From an uncultured Chitinophagaceae bacterium (lineage in GTDB: Bacteria; Bacteroidota; Bacteroidia; Chitinophagales; Chitinophagaceae), in contig CAIMKO010000182.1 of the NCBI GenBank assembly GCA_903841915.1, forward strand, positions 1-30,640: a stretch of DNA of 30,640 nt, given 5' to 3'. The notes under the pieces are model-generated. The model saw only the letters and a list, made by a program, of their open reading frames with translations, was not told the origin of the DNA and did no database searches. The position numbers and the translations under genes were made by a program. The number at the start of each line of letters is the position of its first letter. The stretch's first letter is position 1. Positions 23,742-30,640 of this stretch are shown here, piece by piece.

Positions 23742-26261
23742 TTAATTCAGCAGATCATCAATCCGTTTAAATCCATATCCGTCTTTCTTTAAATAATCGA
23801 TCATTTCATTCAGTCGGTTGTATAATTTATCTGTTCTTCTCGGATCTGTTCCAGCATGGATCAATAAAATATACCCATTGAGACCGCTTGGTTTTTTTGA
23901 CAATTGTTTAATATGATCCAACAGCTCCTCACTGCTTTTATATGCCTTACCCATTTCAGGATAGGTATAATCCGCATTGGTTGCAGAGCCGGGGGTAAGA
24001 TTGAATAGTGAAAGACCGATCTCATTGCACCATTTGGCAATATCATCATTCCACCATTCATAAGGCGGTATGAACAATCTCCTTTCAGGATCATATACAT
24101 CCAGTTGTTCCATGGCGAGTTCATTCATATTAAAATCGTGAACAAAAGTTCCCCTGCTGATCAATGTGCTGTCTCTTTTGTTCCAGTCGCAATACAATAG
24201 ATGGTCATTGGAATGAGCGCCTAAATAATAAAAGTTTTCATCTAATACTTTTATGTTGGCAATATTCTTGGGATCGCTATAAAATCTTCCGGTAAAAAAG
24301 AAGGAACCGGAAATATCCTGTTGCTTCAATGTTTTGGCAATAAGAGGTAGTCCTTCACCAAATTCATCCGCAGTAAATACCAATGCGATTTCTTTTTTGC
24401 TGCTGTCGCCTCTGATCATAGCACCATGACTCCAGCTAATATTTTGTTTTGTAGCAACTGACTCCGGCTGAATGATAGGGTTTTTACTTTCTGCTTCTTT
24501 TGCCGCTAATAAATAAATCAAGTTCGCTGTACCATCCATGGTCGGTTCGTTGGTACTGTAATCGCCATAATCATCATGATACACGGCCATATCACTTTGA
24601 AAATCCTTGTATACATCTTCGTGTGTGAGTTTAAGGCCGATCAAACTGTTATAAATAGAACTATACACCGGACCATCTACCAATCCGCCATTGATCGGAT
24701 AATTTTTTAAATGCGTGAAGGCAGAATGCGGATCAACGGGCGTATCTCCCCATTCCGGTAAACCGTATACCATGCATATGCCCCAAGGATTACAGCCAAA
24801 GAGCCAATCGATGTTGGCTTGCTCTAATTCAGCATAACTATCATCTTTTTGATAATGGCGGTACCAATAACATTCTGTTGCAAAAGCAGTAGTTAAATTA
24901 TTACTGCACCAGGTAAATGGAATGCCGCGATAAAATGCATTGTGTTTTGCTTTTTCCCAAACACTGCTTATGCCGTCTTTGTAACTTAAAATTAATTCCG
25001 CTCCGTCATCAGTATTTGCCGAAGCTTTTGCCAGTTCATTTACCCCGATATGGATGAATGGATAATACTGGTAATGCTTAAGCGTATCTCTTCCCAACCA
25101 AGTTTGATGATAAGCACTATCTAAAAAGCTGTAAGCCGCATCCTTATATTTCTTATCCCTTGTTAATTTGTATAATTCTGTAGCAGCTAAACCCATATCA
25201 TCTTCCCAATCTTCTTCTTCATAGATATAAGGTGATACAACAGAAACGGTTTGAGAAACACCTTGTTTTTTATTTGCAAATGCATAAGCAGTAAATGCTT
25301 TGGCCCTTAAAAGATCGGCAAATTCAATATCCAGTTTATTAAATATGGAATAGCCTAATGCAAATGCGCTTGTAAATTTCGCTGCTGTAGAACTGGTGCC
25401 GGTTGTATTATTCATGAACTTGCCACGTTGTTGTGGTTCACCGGTAATTAAATAAACAGGGCGTTCAAACCCTTTACCATAATAATTATCTTCCTTGGGG
25501 ATTCGCATGCCTCTGTGATCACGATCATCTCCCAGTTGATTGAATAACAGATTCTTTTTCGGATGCATTTTTAATAGCCAATCCAGTCCCCATTTTGCTT
25601 CATCCAAAATATCAGCCCTGCCATTCTTTCCATTCAGACCATTGCCTTGTTTTTCATCTTCAAATACTTTTGGAAAGTCTCTGTACGCCATCAGTAAATG
25701 ATAGGTAGCATTGGCAGATGTTGAACTGTACTGCAAGTAATCACTCGCATCATGCCATCCGCCGGTTACATCAATATGAGTGCTGTCTTTAATTCCTGCT
25801 GATGCGCCATACAAGACATAACCATCATGGGTGTGACAACTGTCTTTCAAAAACGGATTAAAGCCACTTCTTTGCTGCCGCATGTATTGTAAACAAAAAT
25901 CTGCTGTTCCGGTATATACATCATCATCAATTGTAATAATGGGTGAAATAGTATTGCCTGCTTTGATATAAAATTTACCTGGCTTAGTAAATGCAGAAAA
26001 ATTCAAACGATAGGTCTGCTTGAAGGGGCCATATGCGCCAAAAGCCTTACTTGCATTATTGGTATAAACAATTTGGTGAGTTGCTGAATCGATCAATTCG
26101 AAAGCAGCGATTGAAATATCTTCTTTGCTACAGTATATAGCTACTTTTATTCCTTTCGTTGTATAGCCTAATTGATTGATTCGGATCCATGACTGAACTG
26201 CTTCATCAGTAGTGAATGAACTTAGGAGCAAAATCATCAATGAAAAAGTGATGTTTTTCAT
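23742..26261 (-). CDS. GH9 glycosidase fused to a NodB polysaccharide deacetylase domain
   Basis: An 839-residue exported two-enzyme protein, numbered from the ATG at 26261; the in-frame ATG at 26294 would put 11 extra residues before the signal peptide. After the signal peptide (1-17) comes the Ig-like domain that precedes GH9 catalysis (SWIRINQLGYTTKG, about 24-37). The (alpha/alpha)6 GH9 domain follows (about 120-590), with catalytic aspartates D171 and D174 in GGWHDASDY (canonical DAGDY) and proton donor E572 in DYSTNEPTMDGTA. From about 615 a NodB domain begins. Its motif 1 is FTADE instead of TFDDG, motif 2 is HSNDH (H683, H687), motif 3 is FIPPYEWW, and LIHAG closes it. The GH9 part may cleave beta-1,4-glucan or, given the deacetylase, glucosamine-containing chito-oligosaccharides. 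The latter is inference. Confidence 0.9.
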   Translation of the reverse strand: MKNITFSLMILLLSSFTTDEAVQSWIRINQLGYTTKGIKVAIYCSKEDISIAAFELIDSATHQIVYTNNASKAFGAYGPFKQTYRLNFSAFTKPGKFYIKAGNTISPIITIDDDVYTGTADFCLQYMRQQRSGFNPFLKDSCHTHDGYVLYGASAGIKDSTHIDVTGGWHDASDYLQYSSTSANATYHLLMAYRDFPKVFEDEKQGNGLNGKNGRADILDEAKWGLDWLLKMHPKKNLLFNQLGDDRDHRGMRIPKEDNYYGKGFERPVYLITGEPQQRGKFMNNTTGTSSTAAKFTSAFALGYSIFNKLDIEFADLLRAKAFTAYAFANKKQGVSQTVSVVSPYIYEEEDWEDDMGLAATELYKLTRDKKYKDAAYSFLDSAYHQTWLGRDTLKHYQYYPFIHIGVNELAKASANTDDGAELILSYKDGISSVWEKAKHNAFYRGIPFTWCSNNLTTAFATECYWYRHYQKDDSYAELEQANIDWLFGCNPWGICMVYGLPEWGDTPVDPHSAFTHLKNYPINGGLVDGPVYSSIYNSLIGLKLTHEDVYKDFQSDMAVYHDDYGDYSTNEPTMDGTANLIYLLAAKEAESKNPIIQPESVATKQNISWSHGAMIRGDSSKKEIALVFTADEFGEGLPLIAKTLKQQDISGSFFFTGRFYSDPKNIANIKVLDENFYYLGAHSNDHLLYCDWNKRDSTLISRGTFVHDFNMNELAMEQLDVYDPERRLFIPPYEWWNDDIAKWCNEIGLSLFNLTPGSATNADYTYPEMGKAYKSSEELLDHIKQLSKKPSGLNGYILLIHAGTDPRRTDKLYNRLNEMIDYLKKDGYGFKRIDDLLN

Positions 26262-26301
26262 AACAAACGATTCTCCTTTAAAGGTACTCAGCATTTTACT
26301 C

Positions 26302-26329
26302 TTGTCCTCCGATTTTTAGTATAATTTCG
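26302..26329 (+). promoter_or_regulatory. Predicted promoter of the FAH-family gene
   Basis: TTG (26302-26304), 17 bases, then TAATTTCG (26322-26329), one mismatch from TAnnTTTG and of the same TTCG variant as before the GH97 gene. The ATG follows 18 bases later. Confidence 0.42.
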
Positions 26330-26347
26330 GCTTAGAAAATTAATATT

Positions 26348-27361
26348 ATGAAGCTTGTTTCTTATTTGCGTGAAGGCCATGACCAGTTGGCGTTTTTAGT
26401 GGAGGATGTTTTGTATGATTGCGATCTGCTGCATCCTGATCTACCTAATAGTATGAACATGTTTTTGCATTATTGGGAGGATATGTTTCCTATGGCCCAG
26501 CAGGTAGAGGCAGCCATTAAAAACGGGAAAATAAGCAGGGAAAAGGGTCTTGCTTTAGACGAAGTGGACTTATTAGCACCCGTTCCCTTTCCAACGAGTT
26601 TAAGAGATGCTTATGCATTCAGACAGCATGTAGAAGCAGTCAGGAGAAATCATGAAAAGCTCATGATCAGAGAGTTTGATCAATTCCCAATTTTCTATTT
26701 CAGCAATCACCATTGCATTCAGGGGCCGGGAGAAATAAGGTGCATGCCTGACCATTTTAATAAATTGGATTTTGAACTCGAAGCTGCAGTTGTGATCTGT
26801 AAACATGGCAGAAATATCCCAGCCGAAGAAGCTGATAGTTATATTGGAGGATTGATGATCATGAATGATATGAGCGCCAGGATATTGCAAGGTGAAGAGA
26901 TGCTTTTAAATCTGGGACCGGCAAAGGGAAAGGATTTCTCAACGGTGATCGGCCCTTGTTTGGTTACATTGGATGAGTTGGAAGCCTTTGAAGTTGCAGC
27001 AAAAGAAAATCATGTTGGTAAGAACTGGAATTTAAGAATGAATTGCAATGTCAATGGAGTGAAAGTAAGCGAAGGTAATTTGAGTGATATGAACTGGACA
27101 TTTGCTGAGATCATTGAAAGAAGTTCTTATGGCGTAACCTTACAACCGGGAGATTTGATCGGTAGTGGAACAGTTGGCACGGGATGTTTTTTGGAGTTAA
27201 ATGGTACCGGCAGGCTAAATGATCCTGATCATCAGCAACAGTGGTTACAGGAAGGAGATATTGTTGAAATGGAAATAGAAGGTGTTGGTAAATTAAAGAA
27301 CACAATCGTAAAAGACGAAAGCGAATTTTCTATTTTAGGAAAAAAGAAAAACTTTTCTTAA
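26348..27361 (+). CDS. Fumarylacetoacetate hydrolase family protein
   Basis: A 337-residue cytosolic hydrolase of the FAH superfamily, which cleaves carbon-carbon bonds in acylpyruvate-like products, typically the last step of tyrosine/homogentisate breakdown. The metal ligands of fumarylacetoacetase have clear counterparts: D87, E143 and E145 (DFELEAAVVI), and D174 (NDMSAR). The catalytic His corresponds to H94 (AFRQH, seven residues after D87 as in mouse FAH), and the lysine to K195 (AKGKDF). A full active site of the fumarylacetoacetase type, rather than the reduced set of some relatives, supports a real acylpyruvase role. The flavin reductase gene 47 bases downstream is a common companion of aromatic catabolism genes in Bacteroidota. 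HPPD and homogentisate dioxygenase genes are not in the window. Confidence 0.85.
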   Translation: MKLVSYLREGHDQLAFLVEDVLYDCDLLHPDLPNSMNMFLHYWEDMFPMAQQVEAAIKNGKISREKGLALDEVDLLAPVPFPTSLRDAYAFRQHVEAVRRNHEKLMIREFDQFPIFYFSNHHCIQGPGEIRCMPDHFNKLDFELEAAVVICKHGRNIPAEEADSYIGGLMIMNDMSARILQGEEMLLNLGPAKGKDFSTVIGPCLVTLDELEAFEVAAKENHVGKNWNLRMNCNVNGVKVSEGNLSDMNWTFAEIIERSSYGVTLQPGDLIGSGTVGTGCFLELNGTGRLNDPDHQQQWLQEGDIVEMEIEGVGKLKNTIVKDESEFSILGKKKNFS

Positions 27362-27408
27362 AAGAAGATATAATTATACTTTATCAATCTACATGTAAAA
27401 TATTAACA

Positions 27409-28299
27409 ATGATCATAGATATCAAATCAGCAAAAATTCCGGAACGGCAGGCATGGTTGAAACATGCTGTAGCGCCTCGCCCTATAGCTTTTGCGAGCAC
27501 GATTGATAAGGAAGGAAATGTTAATCTAAGCCCTTTCAGTTTTTTCAATTTATTCTCTACGAACCCACCTATCGTGATCTTTTCTCCATCAATAAAGGCA
27601 AGAGACAAGAGTTTTAAACATACTTTATTAAATGTGATGGAAGTGCCTGAAGTAGTGATCAGTATTTGTGATTACGATATGGTACAGCAAATGAGTTTAA
27701 GTAGTTGTGAATTCCCAAAAGGTGTCGATGAATTTATAAAATCAGGGTTTACAAAAGAAAGTTCAACACTCATTAAGCCACCTATGGTTAAAGAAGCGAA
27801 GGTGAAATTGGAATGTAAAGTGAATGAAATAAAAAGTCTGGGTGAGGAAGGCGGTGCCGGGCAATTGATCATTGCTGAAATACTGTACATGCATGTAGAT
27901 GAAAGTATCCTGAATGATGAAAAGGCCATGATCGACCCATTGAAGTTTCATCAGGTAGCAAGAATGGGAGGCGATTGGTACGCTGTTGTCAATGAAAAAA
28001 ATCTATTTAAAGTAACAAAGCCAAGCACAGAAATAGCAATTGGCCTGGATGCTTTACCCGAAAGCATTCGTAGCAGCAGTATCTTGACAGGAAATAATCT
28101 GGGACAGTTGGCCAATGTTCATGACATACCGCTTGTAAATCCTTCTTTCGAGCATGAACGGCTGAAAAATATCGTGCAATATTTTTCAGTGAATCCCGCT
28201 GAAATGGAAAAAGAGTTACATATTTATGCAAAGGAATTATTAGATAAAGAAAATGTTAATGATGCCTGGCAGGTATTATTAGCAGGAGAGAATATATAA
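27409..28299 (+). CDS. Flavin reductase family protein (FMN-binding split barrel)
   Basis: A 296-residue cytosolic protein. The N-terminal 200 residues are a flavin-reductase-like FMN-binding split barrel: AVAPRPIAFASTIDKEGNVNLSPFSFFN, then STNPPIVIFSPS, then EVVISICDYD, and the later SGF and GAGQLIIAEILYMHVDE segments. The C-terminal 90 residues are helical and specific to this longer subtype. Such proteins bind FMN and may supply reduced flavin to a monooxygenase or act as an oxidoreductase. In Bacteroidota the long form is often found near homogentisate-pathway genes, which fits the FAH-family gene directly upstream. The partner oxygenase is not seen here. Conserved spacing suggests co-transcription, and the gene ends about 60 bases before a terminator. 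Confidence 0.83.
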   Translation: MIIDIKSAKIPERQAWLKHAVAPRPIAFASTIDKEGNVNLSPFSFFNLFSTNPPIVIFSPSIKARDKSFKHTLLNVMEVPEVVISICDYDMVQQMSLSSCEFPKGVDEFIKSGFTKESSTLIKPPMVKEAKVKLECKVNEIKSLGEEGGAGQLIIAEILYMHVDESILNDEKAMIDPLKFHQVARMGGDWYAVVNEKNLFKVTKPSTEIAIGLDALPESIRSSSILTGNNLGQLANVHDIPLVNPSFEHERLKNIVQYFSVNPAEMEKELHIYAKELLDKENVNDAWQVLLAGENI

Positions 28300-28360
28300 T
28301 TTATGATAATTAAAGGAACTGTATGAATTGGTACTGGGGAAATACAGTTATACAAATAAA

Positions 28361-28390
28361 AAACAGTCCCGAAATAATTCAGGACTGTTT
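28361..28390. terminator. Terminator between flavin reductase and THX genes
   Basis: AAACAGTCC (28361-28369) pairs with GGACTGTTT (28382-28390). On the minus strand a run of seven T follows, so it mainly serves the THX gene that ends at 28415. It may also stop the plus-strand transcript. Confidence 0.8.
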
Positions 28391-28414
28391 AAATATCTTA
28401 TGCTTCTTGAATGA

Positions 28415-28531
28415 TTAAGAAGCTTTTACAACCGGTTTCTTTGGTGCAGCAGCATTTGTATGCGGTCTACTTTTGCCAAATGAACCTTTAAAACGTTTTC
28501 CTTTTGCTGTTTTTTTGTCGCCTCTACCCAT
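28415..28531 (-). CDS. Small 30S ribosomal protein THX
   Basis: A 38-residue, very basic protein: MGRGDKKTAKGKRFKGSFGK (1-20), then SRPHTNAAAPKKPVVKAS. The start MG[RK]GD[KR][KR]T..GK followed by [RK]G[ST][FY]GK[ST]RP is the signature of protein Thx (S31-like), first known from the Thermus 30S subunit, where it sits at the top of the 30S head in a pocket of 16S rRNA. Bacteroidota carry it with an alanine/lysine-rich tail as here. A perfect -7 match, TATTTTTG on the minus strand (28573-28566), lies 35 bases upstream, inside the T-run of the HU terminator. The gene follows HU on the same strand, so read-through could also supply it. Confidence 0.9.
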   Translation of the reverse strand: MGRGDKKTAKGKRFKGSFGKSRPHTNAAAPKKPVVKAS

Positions 28532-28572
28532 GATATTATTTTTTTAATTTTACTGTTGTGAGCGTCAAAAAT

Positions 28573-28604
28573 AAAAAAGTCCTGCCAAATGGCAGGACTT
28601 TTTT
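28573..28604. terminator. Strong terminator after the HU gene
   Basis: AAAAAAGTCCTGCC (28573-28586) and GGCAGGACTTTTTT (28591-28604) form a perfect 14-bp stem with an AAAT loop. On the minus strand it is followed by ATTTTTG. It lies 15 bases after the HU stop. Confidence 0.92.
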
Positions 28605-28619
28605 ATTTTTTGGCAAGAA

Positions 28620-28889
28620 TTAGAGTTTTCCGCTTAATTCTTTACCTGCTTTAAAACGAGCAACTTTCTTAGCTTTAATTTTAATAGCAGCACCTGTTTG
28701 TGGGTTACGACCAACGCGAGCGGCACGTTTAGATACTGAGAAAGTACCAAAACCAACTAAGGTAACTTTACCACCACCTTTTAAAGTTTTAGTAACTGCT
28801 TCTACAAAAGAATCTAATGCAGCATTTGCTTGTGTTTTTGTAACACCAGCATCTTCGGCGAGTTTCGCAATCAATTCGGCTTTGTTCAT
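28620..28889 (-). CDS. hup: HU family DNA-binding protein
   Basis: An 89-residue nucleoid protein that bends and compacts DNA as a dimer. The N-terminal helical dimerisation part is MNKAELIAKLAEDAGVTKTQANAALDSFVEAVTKTL. It is followed by the beta saddle GGKVTLVGFGTFSVSKRAARVGRNPQTGAAIKI, whose arm carries the intercalating proline in RNPQTG, and the C-terminal helix KAKKVARFKAGKELSGKL. The length is normal and there is no C-terminal lysine-rich extension. It has its own promoter (TTTG-N18-TAAATTTG) and a strong terminator, as expected for an abundant protein. Confidence 0.95.
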   Translation of the reverse strand: MNKAELIAKLAEDAGVTKTQANAALDSFVEAVTKTLKGGGKVTLVGFGTFSVSKRAARVGRNPQTGAAIKIKAKKVARFKAGKELSGKL

Positions 28890-28922
28890 AATTGTGTGTT
28901 TGATTAGTTATTTAACGAGGAA

Positions 28923-28952
28923 CAAATTTATCTGCTTTTGTCATTAAACAAA
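28923..28952 (-). promoter_or_regulatory. Promoter of the HU gene
   Basis: On the minus strand TTTG (28952-28949), 18 bases, then TAAATTTG (28930-28923), a full match to the Bacteroidota -33/-7 consensus. The start codon is 34 bases downstream. Confidence 0.65.
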
Positions 28953-29185
28953 ACTTTTTTTAATTTTTCACAAATTATTTTCCTAGGCCTAAAAGCCTTA
29001 TGAATAAAGGGTTTTAAGATTTTCAAAGGAAACAAAAATAGTAAAATTAAATTTCAATTACTCTGAAAGTTATTCTGGCAAAGGGTTTCATCGTTCTTCT
29101 TCTAGAATCCGCTTCGGGCAAGGGTTTGAAAGAAATATAGCGAAGATTTGTGATTGACAAAATTTAGTTTTAAATGTTTCCACAC
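28953..29185. other. Intergenic stretch upstream of HU
   Basis: No gene or RNA gene recognised. The octamer AAGGGTTT occurs three times (29007-29014, 29081-29088, 29120-29127); the last two lie in the longer similar words GGCAAAGGGTTT and GGGCAAGGGTTT. Confidence 0.5.
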
Positions 29186-29206
29186 TTAATGCACAACCTG
29201 CATTAA
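29186..29206. other. Small hairpin spanning the DUF4286 stop codon
   Basis: TTAATGCA (29186-29193) and TGCATTAA (29199-29206) are perfect complements around CAACC. No T-run follows on the minus strand, so this is not a typical terminator and may be chance. Confidence 0.35.
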
Positions 29207-29491
29207 TGAACGAAATCCGGCGAATTTATTCCCCCATGTATTCATAGCATCCTGCCTTAATGCAGGTGCAAATAGGTCAATGTATTTTTGATAATCTTCT
29301 TTTTTGTCGGCATAGTATTGTACGGCGTAAGTAAATCCATCACTTTCATCTGTTTCCAATACCTGTACAAACTGAAATTTAATAAAACAACCGGAGTTCA
29401 TTACTCGGGGAATATGCTTGCATTTCATCCATTCCACCCAAGGCTCATGGATACTTTGGTCCACTTTTGTAGTTACATTATAAATCAGCAT
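29186..29491 (-). CDS. DUF4286 family protein
   Basis: A 101-residue cytosolic protein of the DUF4286 family, a Bacteroidota-centred group with a dimeric alpha/beta-barrel (ferredoxin-like) appearance and unknown function. The start is the ATG at 29491, giving the family's opening MLIYNVTTKVDQSIHEPWVEWMK. An upstream in-frame start would extend into the preceding gene. Conserved parts are IYNVT.KVD (3-11), the HIPRVMNSG turn, FTYAVQYYADKKEDYQKYID, and the closing FAPALRQDAMNTWGNKFAGFRSLMQV. It begins 2 bases after the exonuclease III stop, so the two are co-transcribed. This linkage with xth is suggestive but gives no mechanism. Confidence 0.87.
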   Translation of the reverse strand: MLIYNVTTKVDQSIHEPWVEWMKCKHIPRVMNSGCFIKFQFVQVLETDESDGFTYAVQYYADKKEDYQKYIDLFAPALRQDAMNTWGNKFAGFRSLMQVVH

Positions 29492-29493
29492 GT

Positions 29494-30264
29494 TTATAAT
29501 TTTAATTCTGCGTAAATAGGGCAATGATCGCTTTGTTTAACGTCGGGATAGATTTTTGCATCCTTCAGTTTGTCCTTTAGATTGTCTGAAATGCTGATAT
29601 AATCGATCCTCCAGCCCTTGTTTTGCAAACGAACCGTTGGAAAGCGCTGGCTCCACCAACTATAGGCACCTTTTGCTTCAGGATTGATAAAACGGAAAGT
29701 ATCAATGAAGCCATCTGCCAAAAATGCGGTCATCCATTCTCTTTCTTCCGGCAAAAAGCCGGATGAATTTTTATTGCCTTTTGGATCATGAATATCAATT
29801 TCGGTATGTGCAATATTATAATCGCCTGTAATGATGAGTTGCGGTCTTGTTTTTCTGAGAACTTTCAAATAATCATGAAATTCTTTCAGCCAAAAGTATT
29901 TGTAAGTCTGCCTTTCATCACCGCTTGTTCCTGATGGGAAATAGGCATTGATCAAAGTAATTTTTCCAAAGTCTAATCGTATCACTCTTCCTTCGAAATC
30001 GCTTTGTTCTTTTTTATGGCCGTATTCAACATTGTCGGGTTTCATTTTTGTAAATACAGCAACACCACTGTAACCTTTTTTTTGTGCAGAGAACCAATAA
30101 GTCTTAAAACCTAAATCCTCAATGCTTTTAACATCGACATCATCTTTTGAAGCCTTTGTTTCCTGAATGCAAATAATATCTGCAGGATTTGTTTGCAACC
30201 ATTCGAGCAAACCTTTTTTTATGGCAGCCCTGATGCCGTTGGTGTTGTATGAAATGATGCGCAT
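29494..30264 (-). CDS. xth: Exodeoxyribonuclease III (AP endonuclease)
   Basis: A 256-residue cytosolic repair enzyme of the exonuclease III/APE1 family. It cuts DNA 5' to abasic sites and trims 3' blocked ends in base excision repair. The single-metal active site is complete: E35 in CIQETK, D148 and N150 in ITGDYNIAH, and D246-H247 in SDHCP. NAYFPSG, YSWWSQR and RIDYI are further family marks. The start MRIISYNTNGIRAA is at the first beta strand, so the length is normal. A promoter is predicted about 55 bases upstream (30319-30349). DUF4286 follows in the same transcript. Confidence 0.95.
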   Translation of the reverse strand: MRIISYNTNGIRAAIKKGLLEWLQTNPADIICIQETKASKDDVDVKSIEDLGFKTYWFSAQKKGYSGVAVFTKMKPDNVEYGHKKEQSDFEGRVIRLDFGKITLINAYFPSGTSGDERQTYKYFWLKEFHDYLKVLRKTRPQLIITGDYNIAHTEIDIHDPKGNKNSSGFLPEEREWMTAFLADGFIDTFRFINPEAKGAYSWWSQRFPTVRLQNKGWRIDYISISDNLKDKLKDAKIYPDVKQSDHCPIYAELKL

Positions 30265-30318
30265 GGAATTTAGTTAAGATTTAGGATTTGAAATTATTGT
30301 TAGAATTGGCTGACTGCA

Positions 30319-30349
30319 TAAATATATACAGTACAAGTGTGCGATGCAA
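30319..30349 (-). promoter_or_regulatory. Predicted promoter of xth
   Basis: On the minus strand TTG (30349-30347), 20 bases, then TATATTTA (30326-30319), one mismatch from TAnnTTTG. The leader to the ATG at 30264 would be about 48 bases. Confidence 0.5.
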
Positions 30350-30400
30350 CATCAGCGAAATACCTGCACAAAAGGATGTAACAAAAAAACAATTAATTTT

Positions 30401-30640
30401 TTAAAAAGTGAAACCTAAATTTAAAATTAACTCATAAGTGCCGAAAGCTTGTTTGATAGTTCCCTGATTAATTCCAAGTCCGCTGTAACGTGCATAATCT
30501 ATTTTATTTGCAAACTCCAAATAAACTGTTTTATAAAAAGTGGCACGCAAAGCAGCTTCTGCGCCTATATTCCAGCCACCCACCTGAAAATGCGGGTCAT
30601 TCTTTACGCCAAACAACATATTTTCTACGTGCGGAATTAA
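30401..30640 (-). CDS. C-terminal end of a probable outer-membrane beta-barrel protein
   Basis: The frame stays open to the window edge, so only the last 79 residues are visible. They show alternating hydrophobic and polar residues in strand-length runs (WNIGAEAALRATFYKTVYLEFANKIDYARY and FGTYELILNLGFTF). The chain ends in an aromatic residue (Phe) after an amphipathic strand, the usual C-terminal signal for outer-membrane barrel insertion. The family cannot be named from this fragment. There is no clear terminator between its stop and xth downstream on the same strand, but xth has its own promoter. Confidence 0.6.
   Translation of the reverse strand, partial: LIPHVENMLFGVKNDPHFQVGGWNIGAEAALRATFYKTVYLEFANKIDYARYSGLGINQGTIKQAFGTYELILNLGFTF

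Noticed and set aside
28953..29185. A small RNA or riboswitch upstream of HU
   Set aside because: No stable multi-stem structure, known aptamer motif or terminator was found by eye.
29186..29206. Hairpin as a terminator of the xth-DUF4286 transcript
   Set aside because: No T-run follows on the minus strand and the stem lies within the last codons; kept only as a weak structural feature.

Overview
The window reads as a stretch of chromosome from a free-living Bacteroidota bacterium, most likely of the Chitinophagaceae or a close relative. This is inferred from gene families and sequence style, not from a search. The DNA is AT-rich by eye. Start codons lack strong Shine-Dalgarno sequences. Several promoters fit the Bacteroidota pattern (TTTG or TTG, about 17-20 bases, then TAnnTTTG). 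Exported proteins carry signal peptides ending in AQ or similar. Families typical of the phylum are present: a GH97 glucosidase, TIGR02757/DUF2400, DUF4286, a PepSY-like exported protein, ribosomal protein THX and a deoxyhypusine-synthase-like protein. No rRNA, tRNA, CRISPR array, insertion sequence, phage gene or plasmid gene was recognised.

Layout. 1-3.2 kb: the 3' part of an M28 metallopeptidase, then a SusB-like GH97 alpha-glucosidase. 3.2-4.9 kb (minus): a small lipocalin-like exported protein and a deoxyhypusine-synthase-like enzyme that lacks the family's catalytic lysine. 4.9-7.9 kb (plus): an envelope-glycan cluster of polyprenyl-phosphate GT2 transferase, GT87-type membrane transferase and NodB deacetylase. 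7.9-8.4 kb (minus): a PepSY-like exported protein. 8.7-11.2 kb (plus): a four-gene operon of sdpR-like autorepressor, sdpI-like membrane protein, exported alpha/beta hydrolase and ACP phosphodiesterase, headed by a perfect operator palindrome. 11.3-12.8 kb (plus): a PLP trans-sulfuration enzyme with a small membrane protein. 12.8-19 kb (minus): glutamate dehydrogenase, and upstream of it a MacAB-TolC-type efflux operon with split ATPase and permease. 19.2-21.5 kb (minus): a GH3 beta-glucosidase. 21.6-22.4 kb (plus): a TIGR02757 protein, followed by an 11-bp tandem repeat. 22.6-23.3 kb (minus): a membrane protein/XRE regulator pair. 23.4-26.3 kb: a small unknown gene converging on a large GH9 plus NodB-deacetylase fusion. 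26.3-28.3 kb (plus): fumarylacetoacetase-family hydrolase and flavin reductase. 28.4-30.3 kb (minus): ribosomal protein THX, HU, DUF4286 and exonuclease III. 30.4 kb to the end (minus): the C-terminus of a probable outer-membrane protein.

The physiological theme is glycan scavenging and envelope maintenance. Three exported glycosidases (GH97, GH3, GH9) would release glucose or glucosamine, but there is no SusC/SusD pair here, so this is not a canonical polysaccharide-utilisation locus. The points most worth a second look are the GH9-deacetylase fusion (a possible chitin-oligosaccharide deacetylase and glucosaminidase in one chain), the lysine-less deoxyhypusine-synthase homologue, the sdpRI operon extended by a hydrolase and an ACP phosphodiesterase, the phased 11-bp repeat, and the operator-like palindromes that overlap recognisable promoters. 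No clearly new defence or mobile system is visible.
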